From positions 471,235-535,234 of the forward strand of contig JALMQS010000618.1 of NCBI GenBank assembly GCA_024734495.1: 64,000 nucleotides of DNA. Direction: 5' to 3'. A program made the position numbers and the translations under genes. This DNA is from Forficula auricularia. Its lineage: Eukaryota; Arthropoda; Insecta; Dermaptera; Forficulidae. Below are positions 1 to 11,639 of the stretch, piece by piece. Position 1 is the stretch's first letter, and every line of letters begins with the position of its first letter. The notes under the pieces were generated by a model that saw nothing but the letters and a program-made list of their open reading frames with translations, searched no databases and was not told where the DNA came from.

Positions 1-954
1 TAGGGTAGTGTTATTAATAAACGAATAAACATCTTTGGATAAGGTCCCTTTTCTCTGACCTAATGGAGCCTAATCTAATCTAACTAAGGAGCCTAACCTA
101 ATGGACCTGAAGATCTAATACTAGCTGGCTGAGAGAGCTCACTCCCGAACATCACCAAAGTTTATGGCAAGTTTGCAGTCTTAAAAGTTTTCACTTTTTC
201 CTTCAATTTGTATTCAGGATTAATAATATTTGTTTAATATAATCCAATTTTTTACATTTTTGTAAAATTCTTCCTATTTCACTTATTTAAAACTTTCGGA
301 TAGAAAATTTTCTTTTCATCAATGAATTTTTTTAGAAGTTGGCAAATCGGAAATTAATTAATTAATTAATTAGACGATTTCACATAAGCAATTACATTCA
401 ATAAAAATTTCAATGATATAGGAAGAATCACTCTTGAAACGTTTGGTATTTATCAGACGTTTTATTCTTGATTTTATGTCAAGAACTGTATTTATTTTAT
501 ATGTACAATAAACAATTAAGAAATTTTAAAAAATTATTTTTTTATTAACTAATAAGATTTTCCCTTTCTCTCTCGTATATTAATTTCTAATTAAGCTTAA
601 AACAAACGCGTTATTAAATCAAATCGACAATCAACATACAACCAAATAAAAATAAAATATTTTTGTAAAGAAATGGATATCTATTTGAGAAAGAAAGATT
701 GAATTTTTTCTCAAAATCCCTGTTCGTAATAATAAAATATATTGACTATATGTTAGTGATTATTTTTTATAAAAAAACAATCTTCAAGTGTTTAATAAAA
801 TCTCAAAATTTTCGGAAGAATTTCTCGTATTTATCAAAATAGAATTTGAAAAAAATTAAAAAAAAAAGTTGCTTTATGAATTGTATATAGAGCAACCAAC
901 ATTCAGTTTGGAATTTAATAAACATAGAAGATTGCTTTAGAAAATGTATTTATT
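1..954. other. AT-rich DNA, no gene seen
   Basis: The stretch is AT-rich with short simple runs such as the TTAA tract near 355-372. I see no coding signal and no terminal repeats. Confidence 0.6.
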
Positions 955-1524
955 TAGACCAAGGCTGACCAACCCGTGGCCCGCGGGCCGCATCCGGCCC
1001 ACCACTTCAATGAGTGTGGCCCAACATAAAATCATAAATTTCCTTAAAAGAATGAAATTTATATGGAGAGATAGATATATTTATTCCCTTTTTCGAAATA
1101 TGAATGTACATTTGTACAATACGTGAAGCTTTTTTCAAGAATGAAATTCACTAAAAGCAAAATTATAAGCTCAACTATATAAGATAAAAAATAATTAAGT
1201 TTCGAATATTTAAAAATTCTTCTTCTCATATTTTCATTTTCTAAATATATTTATTATTTCAGTAATTTATATGCTACGACACTAACCAAGTCTATAGTTA
1301 TATCATTCTAGTACAAGGAGACAAGGAATTGGGGTTTTCTAGAACAATCACAATTAATTGATAATTTTTCTCCCGGACTAAAACTTCTCAGGACTTGTCT
1401 TTTGGATCTTTACAGGTTCTTAGATATCAATAGATAATGGATAGTCAGAGATTATTATATCCGTGACCCTTGTAAAAAATAAATTATCCTTCCTCATATA
1501 CTTCTTTAATCCCATTCGATCTAA
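955..1524. mobile_element. hAT-like non-autonomous repeat, unit 1
   Basis: It begins with a terminus-like sequence containing CTGACCAACCCGTGGCCCGC, of the 'TGNCCAACC' type common at hAT MITE ends. The interior sequence around 1020-1060 and 1122-1200 recurs in the next unit (1550-1590 and 1962-2040), so the two are related copies in the same orientation. The short ORF at 944-1126 is a chance frame across the terminus. Superfamily assignment is an inference from the end sequence. Confidence 0.45.
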
Positions 1525-2176
1525 ACCTGGTCTGTCCAACCCGTGGCCCAATATAAAGTCATAAAATTTCTTAAAATATTGAGATTTATATGTAGCTACT
1601 AGAAAACACACAACAATTTCGCCTGATAATTTTTTTTTCTCTAAAATAAGAAATCTGAAAATCAACTGTGAAGTTTTCGAAAAATAAAAGTGCTAATTTT
1701 GAATTTTGAATCTAGAACGAGATTTCAAGATTTCGAAAAAAATATTCATCATTTTGGTCTATTTTCATTAGAAATAAATTTTCTGCTTGCAAACTTTCTG
1801 ATTGAATGTTCTAGATCAACAATTAGATACCGATCTGAAAGTAAAATTGAATATTGTCTCTTTATTAGAATATTATATTAATTATTTAGTCAGGAAAAAT
1901 ATAAACAAATACTAATACATAATATTACTTCCTGCAAGTATATAGGTATTATTTACATTTACGTGAAGCTATTTTCAAGTATAAAATTTACAAAAAGTAA
2001 AATTAGAAGCTCACTATGAGCTAAAAAAATAATAAAGTTCTTATTTCTACATTTTTAACTATCCTTTTTGAATAACAAATATCAATAGAATTATAATATT
2101 TTATCCGCGACCCGAAACATTTTTATTTTCTTCAAATGTGTCCCGTGTAAGCCAGAAGGTTGGACACCCCTGATTC
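1525..2176. mobile_element. hAT-like non-autonomous repeat, unit 2
   Basis: It starts with CTGGTCTGTCCAACCCGTGG and ends with GGTTGGACACCCCTG (2148-2162), which is the inverted form of a CAGGGGTGTCCAACC terminus. Inside, the tract starting CGTGAAGCTATTTTCAAG matches 1122 onward in unit 1. No transposase is present. I could not identify an 8-bp target duplication. Confidence 0.5.
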
Positions 2177-2289
2177 AGACAAATAAAAAAGTATTGTTAT
2201 TATTTTCGAAAAATTAAAAAAAAAATTGTTGATATGAAAAGATGAGTTCCTTCGAGGGAGATAAACAAATTTGAAAAATTACCCTAGAA

Positions 2290-2480
2290 AAATGTGGGTC
2301 GATAGGATGAGGCACAGTGGAGAATAGGGTGCGCGCGCATCATGGGCGCTTGTTAGTGCCCCGGGGCTCGGTCCCGGAAAAAATTCTATCCCTTGAAAAT
2401 GCCCCCGGATTTCCGAACCAGAGTACACCACGAACATCGACACTAAACTTAACTAGAAAAAGCGAGTCCATTGGTGAGTC
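2290..2480. other. GC-rich patch of unknown origin
   Basis: This short GC-rich island includes GTGCGCGCGC and GCCCCGGGGC within very AT-rich surroundings. No open frame or recognised repeat terminus explains it. It may be a fragment of another element. Confidence 0.35.
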
Positions 2481-3400
2481 GTCATGCATTCAGTAATTTC
2501 ATGAAAACTGCATTTGAAAAGAGCTTAACCTAGAAACAAGCATGTGCAACAGGAATAGGGAAAACGAAGAAATGTAGTAGTTATTAAAAATAGAAATGAA
2601 ATTCAAATTAAATTTTTCTATTACAACTACCCAAGGATACATCCTAATTGCTATAAGTAACCACATTCATTTAAATGACAATTAAAATATGTAAATAAAT
2701 AAACAAATAAACAATGTATCAGTACCAATAGTAAGTAATTTTAATATACTACTTTTATTAAATTTCCTAAAACTATAAATATTTAGTTAGTATTAGATAA
2801 CCTGTAATTAGTAGAGACCCTTATATAAGAAATTAATTTCGATATTTTTTTAAATTTACTTACATACCTATATTTTCAAAGTAATTAAAAATATTTAAAT
2901 TGAAATTAGTTTCTTAATAAAAATATTATAGAAAAAATTTAATAAAATTTATCAAATATAATGGTGTAGGTAATTTTAGAAATTAATTGATTAGTTTTAT
3001 TAAACATACATATATGTTGAAAAGATGGTTTTAAAATTGTGCGCTGTTTGCATACAATGTATACGTGTGTGTGTGTGTGTGTGTATTGATTACTATTTGG
3101 AGATTAACGCTACAACCAATAGGTGGAAGCACCATTGGCAATGCACTCACTACAAATAAGACATATAATTGCCTACCGATTAAACTTCTTTTTGATTCAC
3201 CTTTTTTATGAATTTGTATTAATTTTCATTAATTTATAATTTATTTTTAATTTAAAATTTATTTTCTTTTTTTGTGAATAAAATACATTCCATTCTTTAT
3301 AGAAACAATTAAACGCTTTAGGAGAATGCCTCAGAGACTTCTCCCTTTAGTAATGGAAAATTTGAAAAATAAGAAAATTTGAAAATAATTTCTTAATTGA
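2481..3400. other. AT-rich DNA, no gene seen
   Basis: Only low-complexity AT-rich sequence and one microsatellite are visible. Confidence 0.55.
3065..3084. repeat. (GT)10 microsatellite
   Basis: An uninterrupted run of ten GT dinucleotides. Confidence 0.95.
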
Positions 3401-3554
3401 GATAAGTGAACCGCGAAAGTTAAATAATTTATTCAATAATTTCTGACTGTTATTCTACACATCTAGAAATTAATTTTTCTGAGTTGGATATTGATGAGGC
3501 AGTCCAAAATTCAAAAAAAGAAGATAAATTAAACTCTCTTTTTATTAATAAACT

Positions 3555-3585
3555 GACGTTTCGGTTGCTTATTCCCTCTCTTCAG
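3555..3585 (-). ncRNA. Hammerhead-ribozyme-like motif (ACGT family), degenerate
   Basis: On the minus strand the core reads CTGAAGA, then about 16 nt, then GAAACGTC. The stem II region has decayed and pairs poorly compared with its inverted partner at 4432-4464. It lies in the left arm of the outer palindrome. Confidence 0.5.
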
Positions 3586-3740
3586 GGTAGAGAAAGGTCA
3601 GTGAAGGAAATTCAATGTGACATTCCCCTCTGTCTCCTCTCTCAGTGGCAGTAACAATATTATTGAGTATTATTAAAGTTGCTATAGGGAATTAAGGACT
3701 ATATTTTTTATGCAGATAATTTATACCATATTTAATTGCC

Positions 3741-3771
3741 AACGTTTCGTCAACTTTGTTGTCTTCTTCAG
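3741..3771 (-). ncRNA. Hammerhead-ribozyme-like motif (GTC...GAC stem family)
   Basis: Minus strand CTGAAGA-A-stem-GAAACGTT. Stem II is GACAAC/GTTGAC with an AAA loop and one mismatch. Helix I can form from GCC before the core and GGC after the putative cleavage U. The same family recurs at 37683 and 49650. Confidence 0.6.
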
Positions 3772-3965
3772 GGCTCAAATATTTTACTTCCCTGCATATT
3801 TGTCATTTTTATAATTATTCTTTCTTAGTAAACATATCCAGGCAAGTCAACATCAATCAAATTAAATTGAAAGTTTTTGTGCCGCGGGTAGCAGAATTTT
3901 ATATATTGAAGGAGACAATAAAAGAGTGTGTCTTCTGCTGGAATTATAAATTTTATTTATAACAA

Positions 3966-4000
3966 GACTATAGTTTCGAGGGGTTTGCCCTCTTCATCAA
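3966..4000 (-). ncRNA. Hammerhead-ribozyme-like motif (ACTATAGT family)
   Basis: Minus strand TTGATGA-A-GAGGG/CCCTC-GAAACTATAGTC. The 5-bp stem II is intact, and the 8-nt ACTATAGT after GAA is a perfect palindrome, as expected for a helix III formed between two RNAs. Position 3 is T instead of C. The inverted partner near 4082-4117 is more decayed. Confidence 0.6.
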
Positions 4001-4431
4001 TTCCTAACAATTCGTAATTTACCTATGTGGAAATTTCACTCTCCATTCATACATTAATTCCTGTAAATCAATTGTAAAATATTGATGAAGAGGGCAAAGC
4101 CGTCAAAACTACAGAAATTTATAAATCCAGAAGAAGACACACTCTTTTATTGTCTCTTTCAACATTAATCAGATTGTTGAAACGTTGGCAATAAAATATA
4201 AATTATCTGCATAAAATATACTGCTTATTTCCCTATAACAACTTTAATAATTTAATCGATAGACATAACTAATCAAAATAATTATATTATATAATATTTC
4301 ATTCTCAGCAGAATTTACTAAACACTAAATTCTGCTAAGAATGAAATACGATATATTTTATTGTTACTGCCACTGAGAGAGGAGACAGGGGGAATGTCAC
4401 ATTGGATTTCCTTCACTGACCTTTCTAAAAC

Positions 4432-4464
4432 CTGAAGAAGGAGGGAATAAGCCTCCGAAACGTC
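4432..4464 (+). ncRNA. Hammerhead-ribozyme-like motif (GGAGG/CCTCC, ACGT family)
   Basis: CTGAAGA-A-GGAGG-(7 nt)-CCTCC-GAAACGTC. Stem II is a perfect 5 bp. The ACGT after GAA is self-complementary and the next base C would be the cleavage-site nucleotide. Helix I (AAAAC before, GGTTT after) pairs apart from one position. The residue between CTGANGA and stem II is extra relative to canonical hammerheads, as in all examples here. Confidence 0.65.
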
Positions 4465-4689
4465 GGTTTATGAATAAAAAGAGAGCTTAAATTATCTTCT
4501 TTTTTTGAATTTTGACTGTTTCATCTATATCCACTCAATTCACTTATCAGTCCGTCTCCAAAAATTACTTCAATCTAATTAATTATTCTTTAAAAAATGG
4601 AAAATTAATAAATAATTTCTAGATATGTAAAATTAACAGTCGGAAATTATTGAAAAAATCATTTAATTTTAGCTTTTCACCTACTTATA

Positions 4690-4984
4690 AATAAAAATTA
4701 AAATGTTTAAATAAAGTAAATTAATCTAATTTCTTGATTGTTTTATTAAGTGAAATAAATACAATTCTTTATTGAGATTACTTTCAAAATGTCATGTTTT
4801 TTCAAATTTTGAAATGATAAAGGGAAAATTTGTCCAAAACGTTTTGAATTTTTATTTAATGTTCTTCGTTTTTATAAAGAATCATATTTATAAAATTTCA
4901 TTTAATCAAACAATCAAGAAATTATTTTCAAATTATTATTTTTATTACTATTTAAAAAATTTATCAGATATTTATAAAATGTAT
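4690..4984. other. AT-rich spacer, no gene seen
   Basis: The open frame at 4772-5011 is Phe/Tyr/Lys-rich low-complexity translation of AT-rich DNA and runs into the tandem array. I do not regard it as a gene. Confidence 0.55.
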
Positions 4985-5945
4985 TTTCATCAATTTATGA
5001 ATAACGGGTGAACATCATAAATAAAATAAACTCGTAAGATCCGGCAGAGTATTTAGTTAATTGTGTGAACCTTTTTAGAAATGGATTATTCTAAAGATTC
5101 CCAAATACACCTTAATATTATTTTCTTTATATAGAATTTATTTTCTCAGCTAGAATAATTTTTAATGAATTAAACTTGTTTTCTCTTGTCTTCGATTAGC
5201 CCGGAAATCGGGAGTTTTATGTACTATTTACAAATCACTTCATCAATTTATAATTAACGGGTGAAAAAGCATAAATAAAATAAACTGGTAAGATACGACA
5301 GAGTATTTAGTTAATTGGGTGAACCTTTTCAGAAATGGATTATTCTAAAGATTCCCTAATCACATTAATATTATTTTCTTCATATAAAATTTATTTTCTC
5401 AGCTAGAATAATTTTTAATGAATTAAGCTAGTTTTGTCTTGTCTTCGATTAGCCCGGAAATCGGGAGTTTTATGTACTATTTACAAATAAATTCATCAAT
5501 TTATGAATTACGGGAGAAAAAGCATAAATAAAATAAACTAGTAAGATACGACAGAGTATTTAGTTAATTGGGTGAAACGTTTGAGAAATGGATTATTCTA
5601 AAGATTCCCAAATCACCTTAATATTATTTTCATCATATACAATTTATTTTCTTGGCTAGAATAATTTTTAATGAATTAAACTTGTTTTCTCTTGTCTTCG
5701 ATTAGTCCGGAAATCAGGAGTTTTATGTACTATTTACAAATCAATTCATCAATTTATGAATAACGGGTGAAAAAGCATAAAAAAATAAACTAGTAAGATA
5801 CGACAGAGTATTTAGTTAATTGGGTGAACCGTTTGAGAAAAGGATTATTCTAAAGATTCCCAAATCACCTTAATATTATTTTGTTCATATAAAATTTATT
5901 TTCTCAGCTAGCATAATTTGTAATGAATTAAACTTGTTTTGTCTT
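4985..5945. repeat. Tandem array, ~250-bp unit, about 3.8 copies
   Basis: Landmarks such as ACGGGTGAAAAAGCATAAA and GTATTTAGTTAATTGGGTGA recur near 5006, 5256, 5510 and 5763, giving a period close to 250 bp. Units differ by scattered substitutions and small indels. Part of the unit (TTTCTCAGCTAGAATAATTT) resembles the single-copy dispersed repeat at 16380-16450, so the array probably grew from that repeat. Confidence 0.9.
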
Positions 5946-6130
5946 GTCTTTGGCTTCCTTGAGCTGGGAGAGATATTAGTTGAGGGATTATTCTTCAATC
6001 CCTCTAATCGCACCCTTTTAAGTCAAATAATTATTCCCTTCAACTGCCCGTTGAAGCTATACAACTTTATTGTTTCATTTGCCACCAAATTATAATAAGT
6101 CCCTCTAATTATTTATTTATTTAATACAAA
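5946..6130. repeat. Dispersed repeat, third copy of the 16.4/31.0 kb sequence
   Basis: The tract with GAGGGATTATTCTTCAATCC followed by a Cys/Phe-rich frame and an ATTTATTTATTTAATA tail matches 16455-16640 and 30985-31170. It directly follows the tandem array, as if it were the edge of the same element. Confidence 0.7.
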
Positions 6131-7030
6131 ATGTACAGTGGAACATCAAAGTATTTAATTCATACAAAATCTTCAATTTGTTTTTTATTATTTGTTTTTC
6201 GTGATTAAAATCGTCTGTAAATGGAGAACATTTTTTCTCTCTATTTTTTGTTTCTAAATAACGATGAAGTTAGAAAATTCTGGATCCAAAATGTTTGTAT
6301 TTCCATTACAAAGAACCGATTGTATTTTATGCTTTCTAGATTAACAGCTTGAAATTAAAAAATACTAAAAATTCAGAAAAAAGTGAATGAGATATGGTGT
6401 CGAACGGTTGAAGCTAAATGAGCTTGAAATTGGAGCAAAAGTCTAAGTTGCAAATTTGAACATTGGGTCAAGTGAAAACTTGTAAAATTTTAACAAATCA
6501 CCAAAATATGCAATTTAATTTTTTTATTTAGAAGAAAGTTCGTTATGGTGTCAAAAAGTTTGTATTTCCAATACTATACTATCAACATGTTGGTAGGTAC
6601 ACATAGGCTTCCAGATTGAGTACGAAAGTTGAAAAATTTAAATTTAGAAGAAATTGTTTCGTTATTTGGTGATAGACTATTAATGAGCTAATAATTGGTA
6701 CAAAAGTCTAATTCATTAATTCATTGTTCTTTTCTTTGAGTCAAGTTTCAGTTTTATAGCTGTTCACTGTCAAAAAAACAAATCTCAAATATTTGAAGAG
6801 TGTTGACTTATGAATTAAAAGCTAACATAAAATTATCTTTATTAATAAAAAATATTCAGACAAATTTCAGCTCATTATCAATAATCGTTCACGTGCTCCC
6901 AATATAACCCTGAAATTCTGAATTTTTTAACGAATTATTTATATTTATTTAAGAATAAAACATGTCAAAATTTTAAATGTTGGAAATTCTTCTTATTTTT
7001 GAGTAAATATATTTAAAAAAAAACTTGGTA
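6131..7030. other. AT-rich DNA, no gene seen
   Basis: No coding frame, terminal repeat or recognised family is visible. Confidence 0.5.
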
Positions 7031-7034
7031 TATA

Positions 7035-7513
7035 CAGGGTGGGTCATAAATATACAAAATGAAAAAAAAATAATTAGAAAAAACTGAATATATTTTTGAA
7101 AAGAACATAAAATAAATTTTTTCAAATGTGTTTTAAACATTATATCAGACAAAAAAAGGAAGGGGAGAGATCAAAAATGAAAATTCTAGCCCTTTCGACC
7201 AAACTCAGCCAAATTTTGTATACATTTGATGGACCCCCAGAAGGCTAGAAATTCAAAAACTAACTCCCCAAAATGGGGGCGGAGGAGTCAAAAATAAAAA
7301 TTCTAGTCCTTTCGACGTATACAAAAATTTGGTTAGTTTTTGCATTTCTAGCCTTCTGAGGGTCCACAGAATATGTATACAAAATTTAGTTGAATTTGGT
7401 CGAAAGGGCTAAAATTTTCATTTTTGACCCCCCCCCCCACCTCCCTCTTTTTTAAATTTTTTTCATTTTTTTATACCTCTTAAAATTGTGGTAGATCTTT
7501 ATGCCCCACCCTG
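7035..7513. mobile_element. Mariner-type foldback MITE
   Basis: It begins TA-CAGGGTGGG and ends CCCACCCTG-TA, so it has inverted termini flanked by TA, the Tc1/mariner target. The interior is a long imperfect foldback, with AAATTTTGTATACA and its inverse in the two halves. There is no transposase. A sister copy lies at 9978-10548. Confidence 0.8.
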
Positions 7514-7515
7514 TA

Positions 7516-8311
7516 CATTTCAAATTTTTGAACTGAAAGTGTTGAAGGTGATTATCACAAAATCTAACCAGGTTTTTTGTTTTGTAAATATAATAATACA
7601 ATCATTTTTTTGGTAGAACCGAACTTCCTATGAGTTTTCGTTTTTGAGTCATCTTGGATGTCCAGAACAATAAACAGAAACATTCACACTTGAAAAACAT
7701 ACCTACTTGGAAATGTTTTCGGACATATTTAAATGCGATAAGCAAAAGAAATGAATATTTTCGTGAAATCGCCCCGCCCGGCGAGCTTCGCAAACTTCAT
7801 TTTACTTGTTAAAATAAAGATGAGAGAATAACAGCCCGACTCAATAGTAAGGTGGAAACTTTCAAGTGAATTTCAAATATTAATTCATTTTCTGTATATA
7901 ATATATGTAAATGCTATATATAAACCTAAATAGAAATTGATGAACAATTCATGCGTTAAGGGAACAAAAGAGCAAGTGTAGTATTTAGCTATAACAGAGA
8001 TGAGAACAAAGTTAAACACGAATTTATGATAATAGAATTGTATTAGTCGTGTTCATCAACGTTAAGTTATTATTCTTCGAAATGTGGAATTTACATACCT
8101 GAATATTATAAAGGTCTTATGTTGATGAAAGAAAAAATGCAATTCTTTCAAAATTAAGCTAGTTCTTTCACAAATGAAAAAATTCAAAAAGTCTTTGAAA
8201 CTTGGAATATAAGTCATTAAAAGCATAAAAAACACTCTGTTAAAATTTGAAGACGATTTACCGCAACAAACATGAAATAATTGCAATTATAATTTTTAAG
8301 AAAAAAATAAC
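7516..8311. other. AT-rich DNA, no gene seen
   Basis: The frames at 7602-7793 and 8062-8286 (minus) have no recognisable domain. No repeat termini are visible. Confidence 0.45.
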
Positions 8312-9212
8312 ACCGACTTCAAAAAAATTAAATGCAACAAATAAAATACACTAAAAGGTATAAAATAATTATTATCTTATTTAGTTACAACTAAACGACG
8401 AAATATTAATATGAAATTACTTTATGAAGTCGGTACCAAACATAAATATTTTATGAATTGCACTCGGCGGATCTTACTTAGTACGTTTAGCGTGTACGCT
8501 CGCTAATAGGTATAGTTTGTTTGGCACCGACTTCAAAAGTAATTTCATGTTAATATTTCGTCGTTTAGTTGTAACTAAATAATATAATAATTATTTTATA
8601 CCATTTAGTGTATTTTATTTGTTGCATATAATTTTTATGAAGTAGGTTTTATTTTTCTCTAAAAATTATTTTTATTTTTCTCTTTTTAGTGATGTTATTA
8701 ATAGTGACTTATGATAATACCTTGCATGCATCTCGTAAGAGAAGGGGTCGGGCGAATGAATCGGAAAATGATAATAAAATTCAATTCATAAATATAGAAA
8801 TTCTCTCGAAACGTTTGAGGGTTTTAAATGAATGTTTTAATATTTTTTTATAAAAGATTTTATTTATTATAATTTCGATTATTTGGTCATAAGAATTGAA
8901 GATTTACGTTATTTCGTCGTTGACCATATCATCAGAACTTGACCAAATTAATATGGCACCATCCCTAAGATACCTCCTTTCCAATAAAAAAAGAATCATC
9001 GAAATCGGTTCATAAACAAAGAAGTTAGGCCTGAACAAACCTAACAAAAAAGGTCTAATACCAATGAAAAAAATGGGAGCGATCAGAAGCTAGACTGAAC
9101 CCAATGAATTTTTTTTTCAAAATAGGTTCACAATTGGCGGAGATATGAGGTAACATAGGTCAAAAAAAAATTCATTTGAATAGAAAACCTCCTCCTTTTT
9201 TGAAGTCGGTTA
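8312..9212. mobile_element. ACCGACTTCAAAA repeat element, near complete
   Basis: The element starts ACCGACTTCAAAAAAATTAA and ends CCTTTTTTGAAGTCGGTT, inverted ends of about 16 bp. The left half is itself a foldback (8312-8440 against 8525-8650). The right half carries the tract AGAACTTGACCAAATTAATA and CAATTGGCGGAGATATGAGG. Partial copies lie at 23090-24380 and 57433-59395. Similar 'CTCCTTTTTTGAAGTCGG' sequences are, to my knowledge, widespread in insect genomes. No protein is encoded. Confidence 0.75.
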
Positions 9213-9279
9213 GAAAATGAAATTTTTTACATATGGTAGATATGGTAGATTGGGAAAGGGTGGGAAAATGATCATTATT

Positions 9280-9640
9280 TAATTTTTTTTCATTGAAGGA
9301 CTTTCACCATCTTGATGAAAAACTAATATTTGTTAGAATAATATATTTGGAGTAACTTAAAACAAAATTGAAATTATTTACTTCGTAGTTTTGATAAAAC
9401 AAACAAACAAACAAACAAACAAACATGTTTGAGCGATTATTTTTAGTGGACGGGATATAAGAAGAATCGCTTGGAAACGATCCATTCATAAAGAGGATAT
9501 AGTAGTGTGAAAAGTACAGCCACGTTAAAAAACATAACCTAAAACTTTAGTACCTTTCATAAGTATAGAGTGGTTTCAAGGCTAAAACTTTTTGTGTGGA
9601 TTGTCGCGAAAGAACTACCTTAAAAGCCACATCTTAATAT
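9280..9640. repeat. Dispersed repeat shared with 42846-43165
   Basis: GGACTTTCA..ATC..GATG, AGAATAATATATT and a GTTAAAAAACATAACCTAAA-like tract occur in the same order here and at 42846-43165. The right part also recurs at 17955-18065 and 32535-32660. The superfamily is unknown. Confidence 0.6.
9396..9424. repeat. (AAAC)n microsatellite
   Basis: A run of AAAC units inside the dispersed repeat. The small minus-strand ORF with repeated VCLF is its translation. Confidence 0.95.
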
Positions 9641-9971
9641 TATTATTATTATTTTTATTATTTTTATATTGATACAAGAAGTTGCACCAAAAAGATATAA
9701 CCTCTGTAGCTCGCAGTGGACCCTTGTATCGTTGAAATAGGAAGAGATTTAGGGATTGGGTCGGAGTCGAAGGTATCTGTGGATATGGGTTTTGAAAGAC
9801 TGAGAGTTCCAGTCTCTAGAAGTCATAGGGATAAACGAATTGGCGAATGCGTTTGTTCGGCTAGTGTCTAATATAAGGGAGTAGGGGTGTTGAATCTTAT
9901 AAAATCGTGTATTTCTCACAAAGCCTTTGGAGGGATTATTGATTTTATCGCGTCGGAACAAAAGCCATGGT
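9636..9971 (-). pseudogene. 5'-truncated LINE: C-terminal tail of reverse-transcriptase ORF2
   Basis: The minus-strand frame 9749-9961 contains SRTNAFANSFIPMTSRDWNS then SFKTHIHRYLRL. This matches the C-terminal 'R...F.NSF.PRT...WNSLP...FK..L...L' block that ends ORF2 of many CR1/Jockey-like non-LTR retrotransposons. The residues that should lie between WNS and SFKT (present in the copy at 22226-22534) are deleted in frame. A 3' UTR follows, ending in an ATT/AAT-rich tail near 9636-9662. Only this end was inserted or survives, and it abuts the mariner MITE at 9978. The clade is not certain. Confidence 0.75.
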
Positions 9972-9977
9972 AATACA

Positions 9978-10548
9978 GGGTGGGGTATAAAGATCTACCA
10001 CATTTTGAAGAGGTTTAAAAAAATGAAAAAATTTAACCAGAAAAAAACTGAATAAATTTTTGAAAAGAACATAAAATATTTTTTTTTAATATGTGTTTTA
10101 AACATTATATCAGACGAAAAAAATGGGGGGGCCTAAAGTGTAAATTATAGCCCTTTAAACCAAACTCAACCAAATTTTGTATACATATTCTGTGGATCCT
10201 TAGAAGCCTAGAAATGCAAAAACTAACCACCCGAAATGGGGGTGGGGTCAAAAATGAAAATTCTGAGTCCTTTTGACCAAACTATGTATATAAAATTTGG
10301 TTAGTTTTTGCATTTCTAGCTGTCTGGGAGTACACAGAATATGTATGCAAAATTTGGTTAAGTTTGGTCAAAAGGGCTAGAATTTTCATTTTTGACCCCC
10401 CCCCCCACACTTTTTTTCTGGCGTTTAAAACACATTAAAAAAAATTATTTTATGTTCTTTTCAAAAATATATTCAGTTTTTTTCTAGTTAATTTTTTTCA
10501 TTTTTTTATACCTTTTCAAAATGTGGTAGATCTTTATCCCCCACCCTG
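9978..10548. mobile_element. Mariner-type foldback MITE
   Basis: TA-CAGGGTGGGGTATAAAG at the left and CCCCCACCCTG-TA at the right. The arms run inward more than 100 bp, with AAAAACTGAATA..TTTTTGAAAAGAACATAAAAT and its inverse. It is homologous to 7035-7513 and better preserved at both ends. It is non-coding. Confidence 0.88.
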
Positions 10549-11248
10549 TATAAGCGTGTGTGTTAAATTTTAGCTTTTATATATTTGCACGATTTTTTTA
10601 GAATTGTCGATGATTGGGACTTTTCGATCATCTTGTTATTAGGGCAGTCGACAAGTTTCAACTGGCTCAGCATAAATTTATAGGCCAATTACGGAAGCAA
10701 AGTGAAAATAGAGGTAAAAGTTATAAAGATTCGGTACTCTCGCTAGTTACTAATAAATTTAAATATATGGTAATATCTATGTGTATACTAAACTGTTGAA
10801 AATGTATTTTTTATTATAATTCTCTTTTAAAAGTTTTGAGTTGTTTGGATTAGACAGACAAACTATTAGCTTTTCTAGAATCTGAATATCACAAAAATTG
10901 TATTTTTAATAAAAACTCACATTTTAACTCTAAAAGTTTAATAATTAAATATGGAATGAGAATCCAATTTCTACATACAATAAAAGTTTTAATTTGTTTA
11001 TAAAAATATACGCCGAATTTTGAAAAGGGGTAATCGAATTTATTAATTAGAATAACTTTTTCTCTCTTTTTTTTATGTAATTTACGCTTTTGTTGAAGCA
11101 AAAAGCTATACAAAAAGTCTACTCGTTTTAATATAGAAAATTTTAATATTTTTTCTTTTTCGTTCAAATTCTTTCAATCGTTCTTTTGAATACTTTTAAT
11201 TCGTTTGGTAGAAGTTGATGAACAAAAATAAAAAAAAAAAACGATTTT
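10549..11248. other. AT-rich DNA, no gene seen
   Basis: Frames at 10614-10799 (+) and 10889-11167 (-) show no recognisable domain and are strongly shaped by AT-rich composition. They are left unannotated. Confidence 0.45.
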
Positions 11249-11639
11249 TCTTCGTGCTCGAAAAGTTTATTATATGACAAAGTGTCTTACGTGCATTCTC
11301 GCTAATGTTCATGGTCTTTCGCTGCAAAAGTATACCATGATTACCTTAAGTGAAATATAGGAATGATGAAATGTATGAATAATGTATATATAAAAAAATT
11401 GTAAATCAAGGTTTTATTTTTAACAGAAAATCTGATACTTCCTCAATGATTTCATCAAGTAGATATCAAATTCAAATAAATAAATAATAATAAAATATTA
11501 GTAAAATGAAGCTGTTGAAGCTTGTATTTTTGAGATTAATTTGAATAAAATTTGAATTTTTATTTAAATCACACATAATTATTTATAATTATTTATTAAA
11601 CACGAAGAAATAATACAATATATTCGTTTCGCTCAACTT

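Larger units (their letters stand above)
3400..4690. repeat. Three nested inverted repeats made of PLE-type termini
   Basis: The left arm 3480-3665 is inverted at 4355-4545; inside it 3666-3785 is inverted at about 4180-4260; inside that 3850-4010 is inverted at about 4075-4165. Outside the outer pair, 3400-3480 is inverted at about 4595-4680. Each of the three inner layers carries its own hammerhead-like core with a different stem II and palindrome (GAAACGTC, GAAACGTT, GAAACTATAGTC). I read this as successive insertions of palindromic PLE derivatives into one another. No RT or endonuclease coding sequence is present. The ORF at 3756-3962 is a chance frame. Confidence 0.8.

Noticed and set aside
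3065..3084. Regulatory Z-DNA element
   Set aside because: A plain GT microsatellite with no nearby gene.
4985..5945. CRISPR array
   Set aside because: The repeats are ~250 bp and contiguous without spacers, in clearly eukaryotic DNA.
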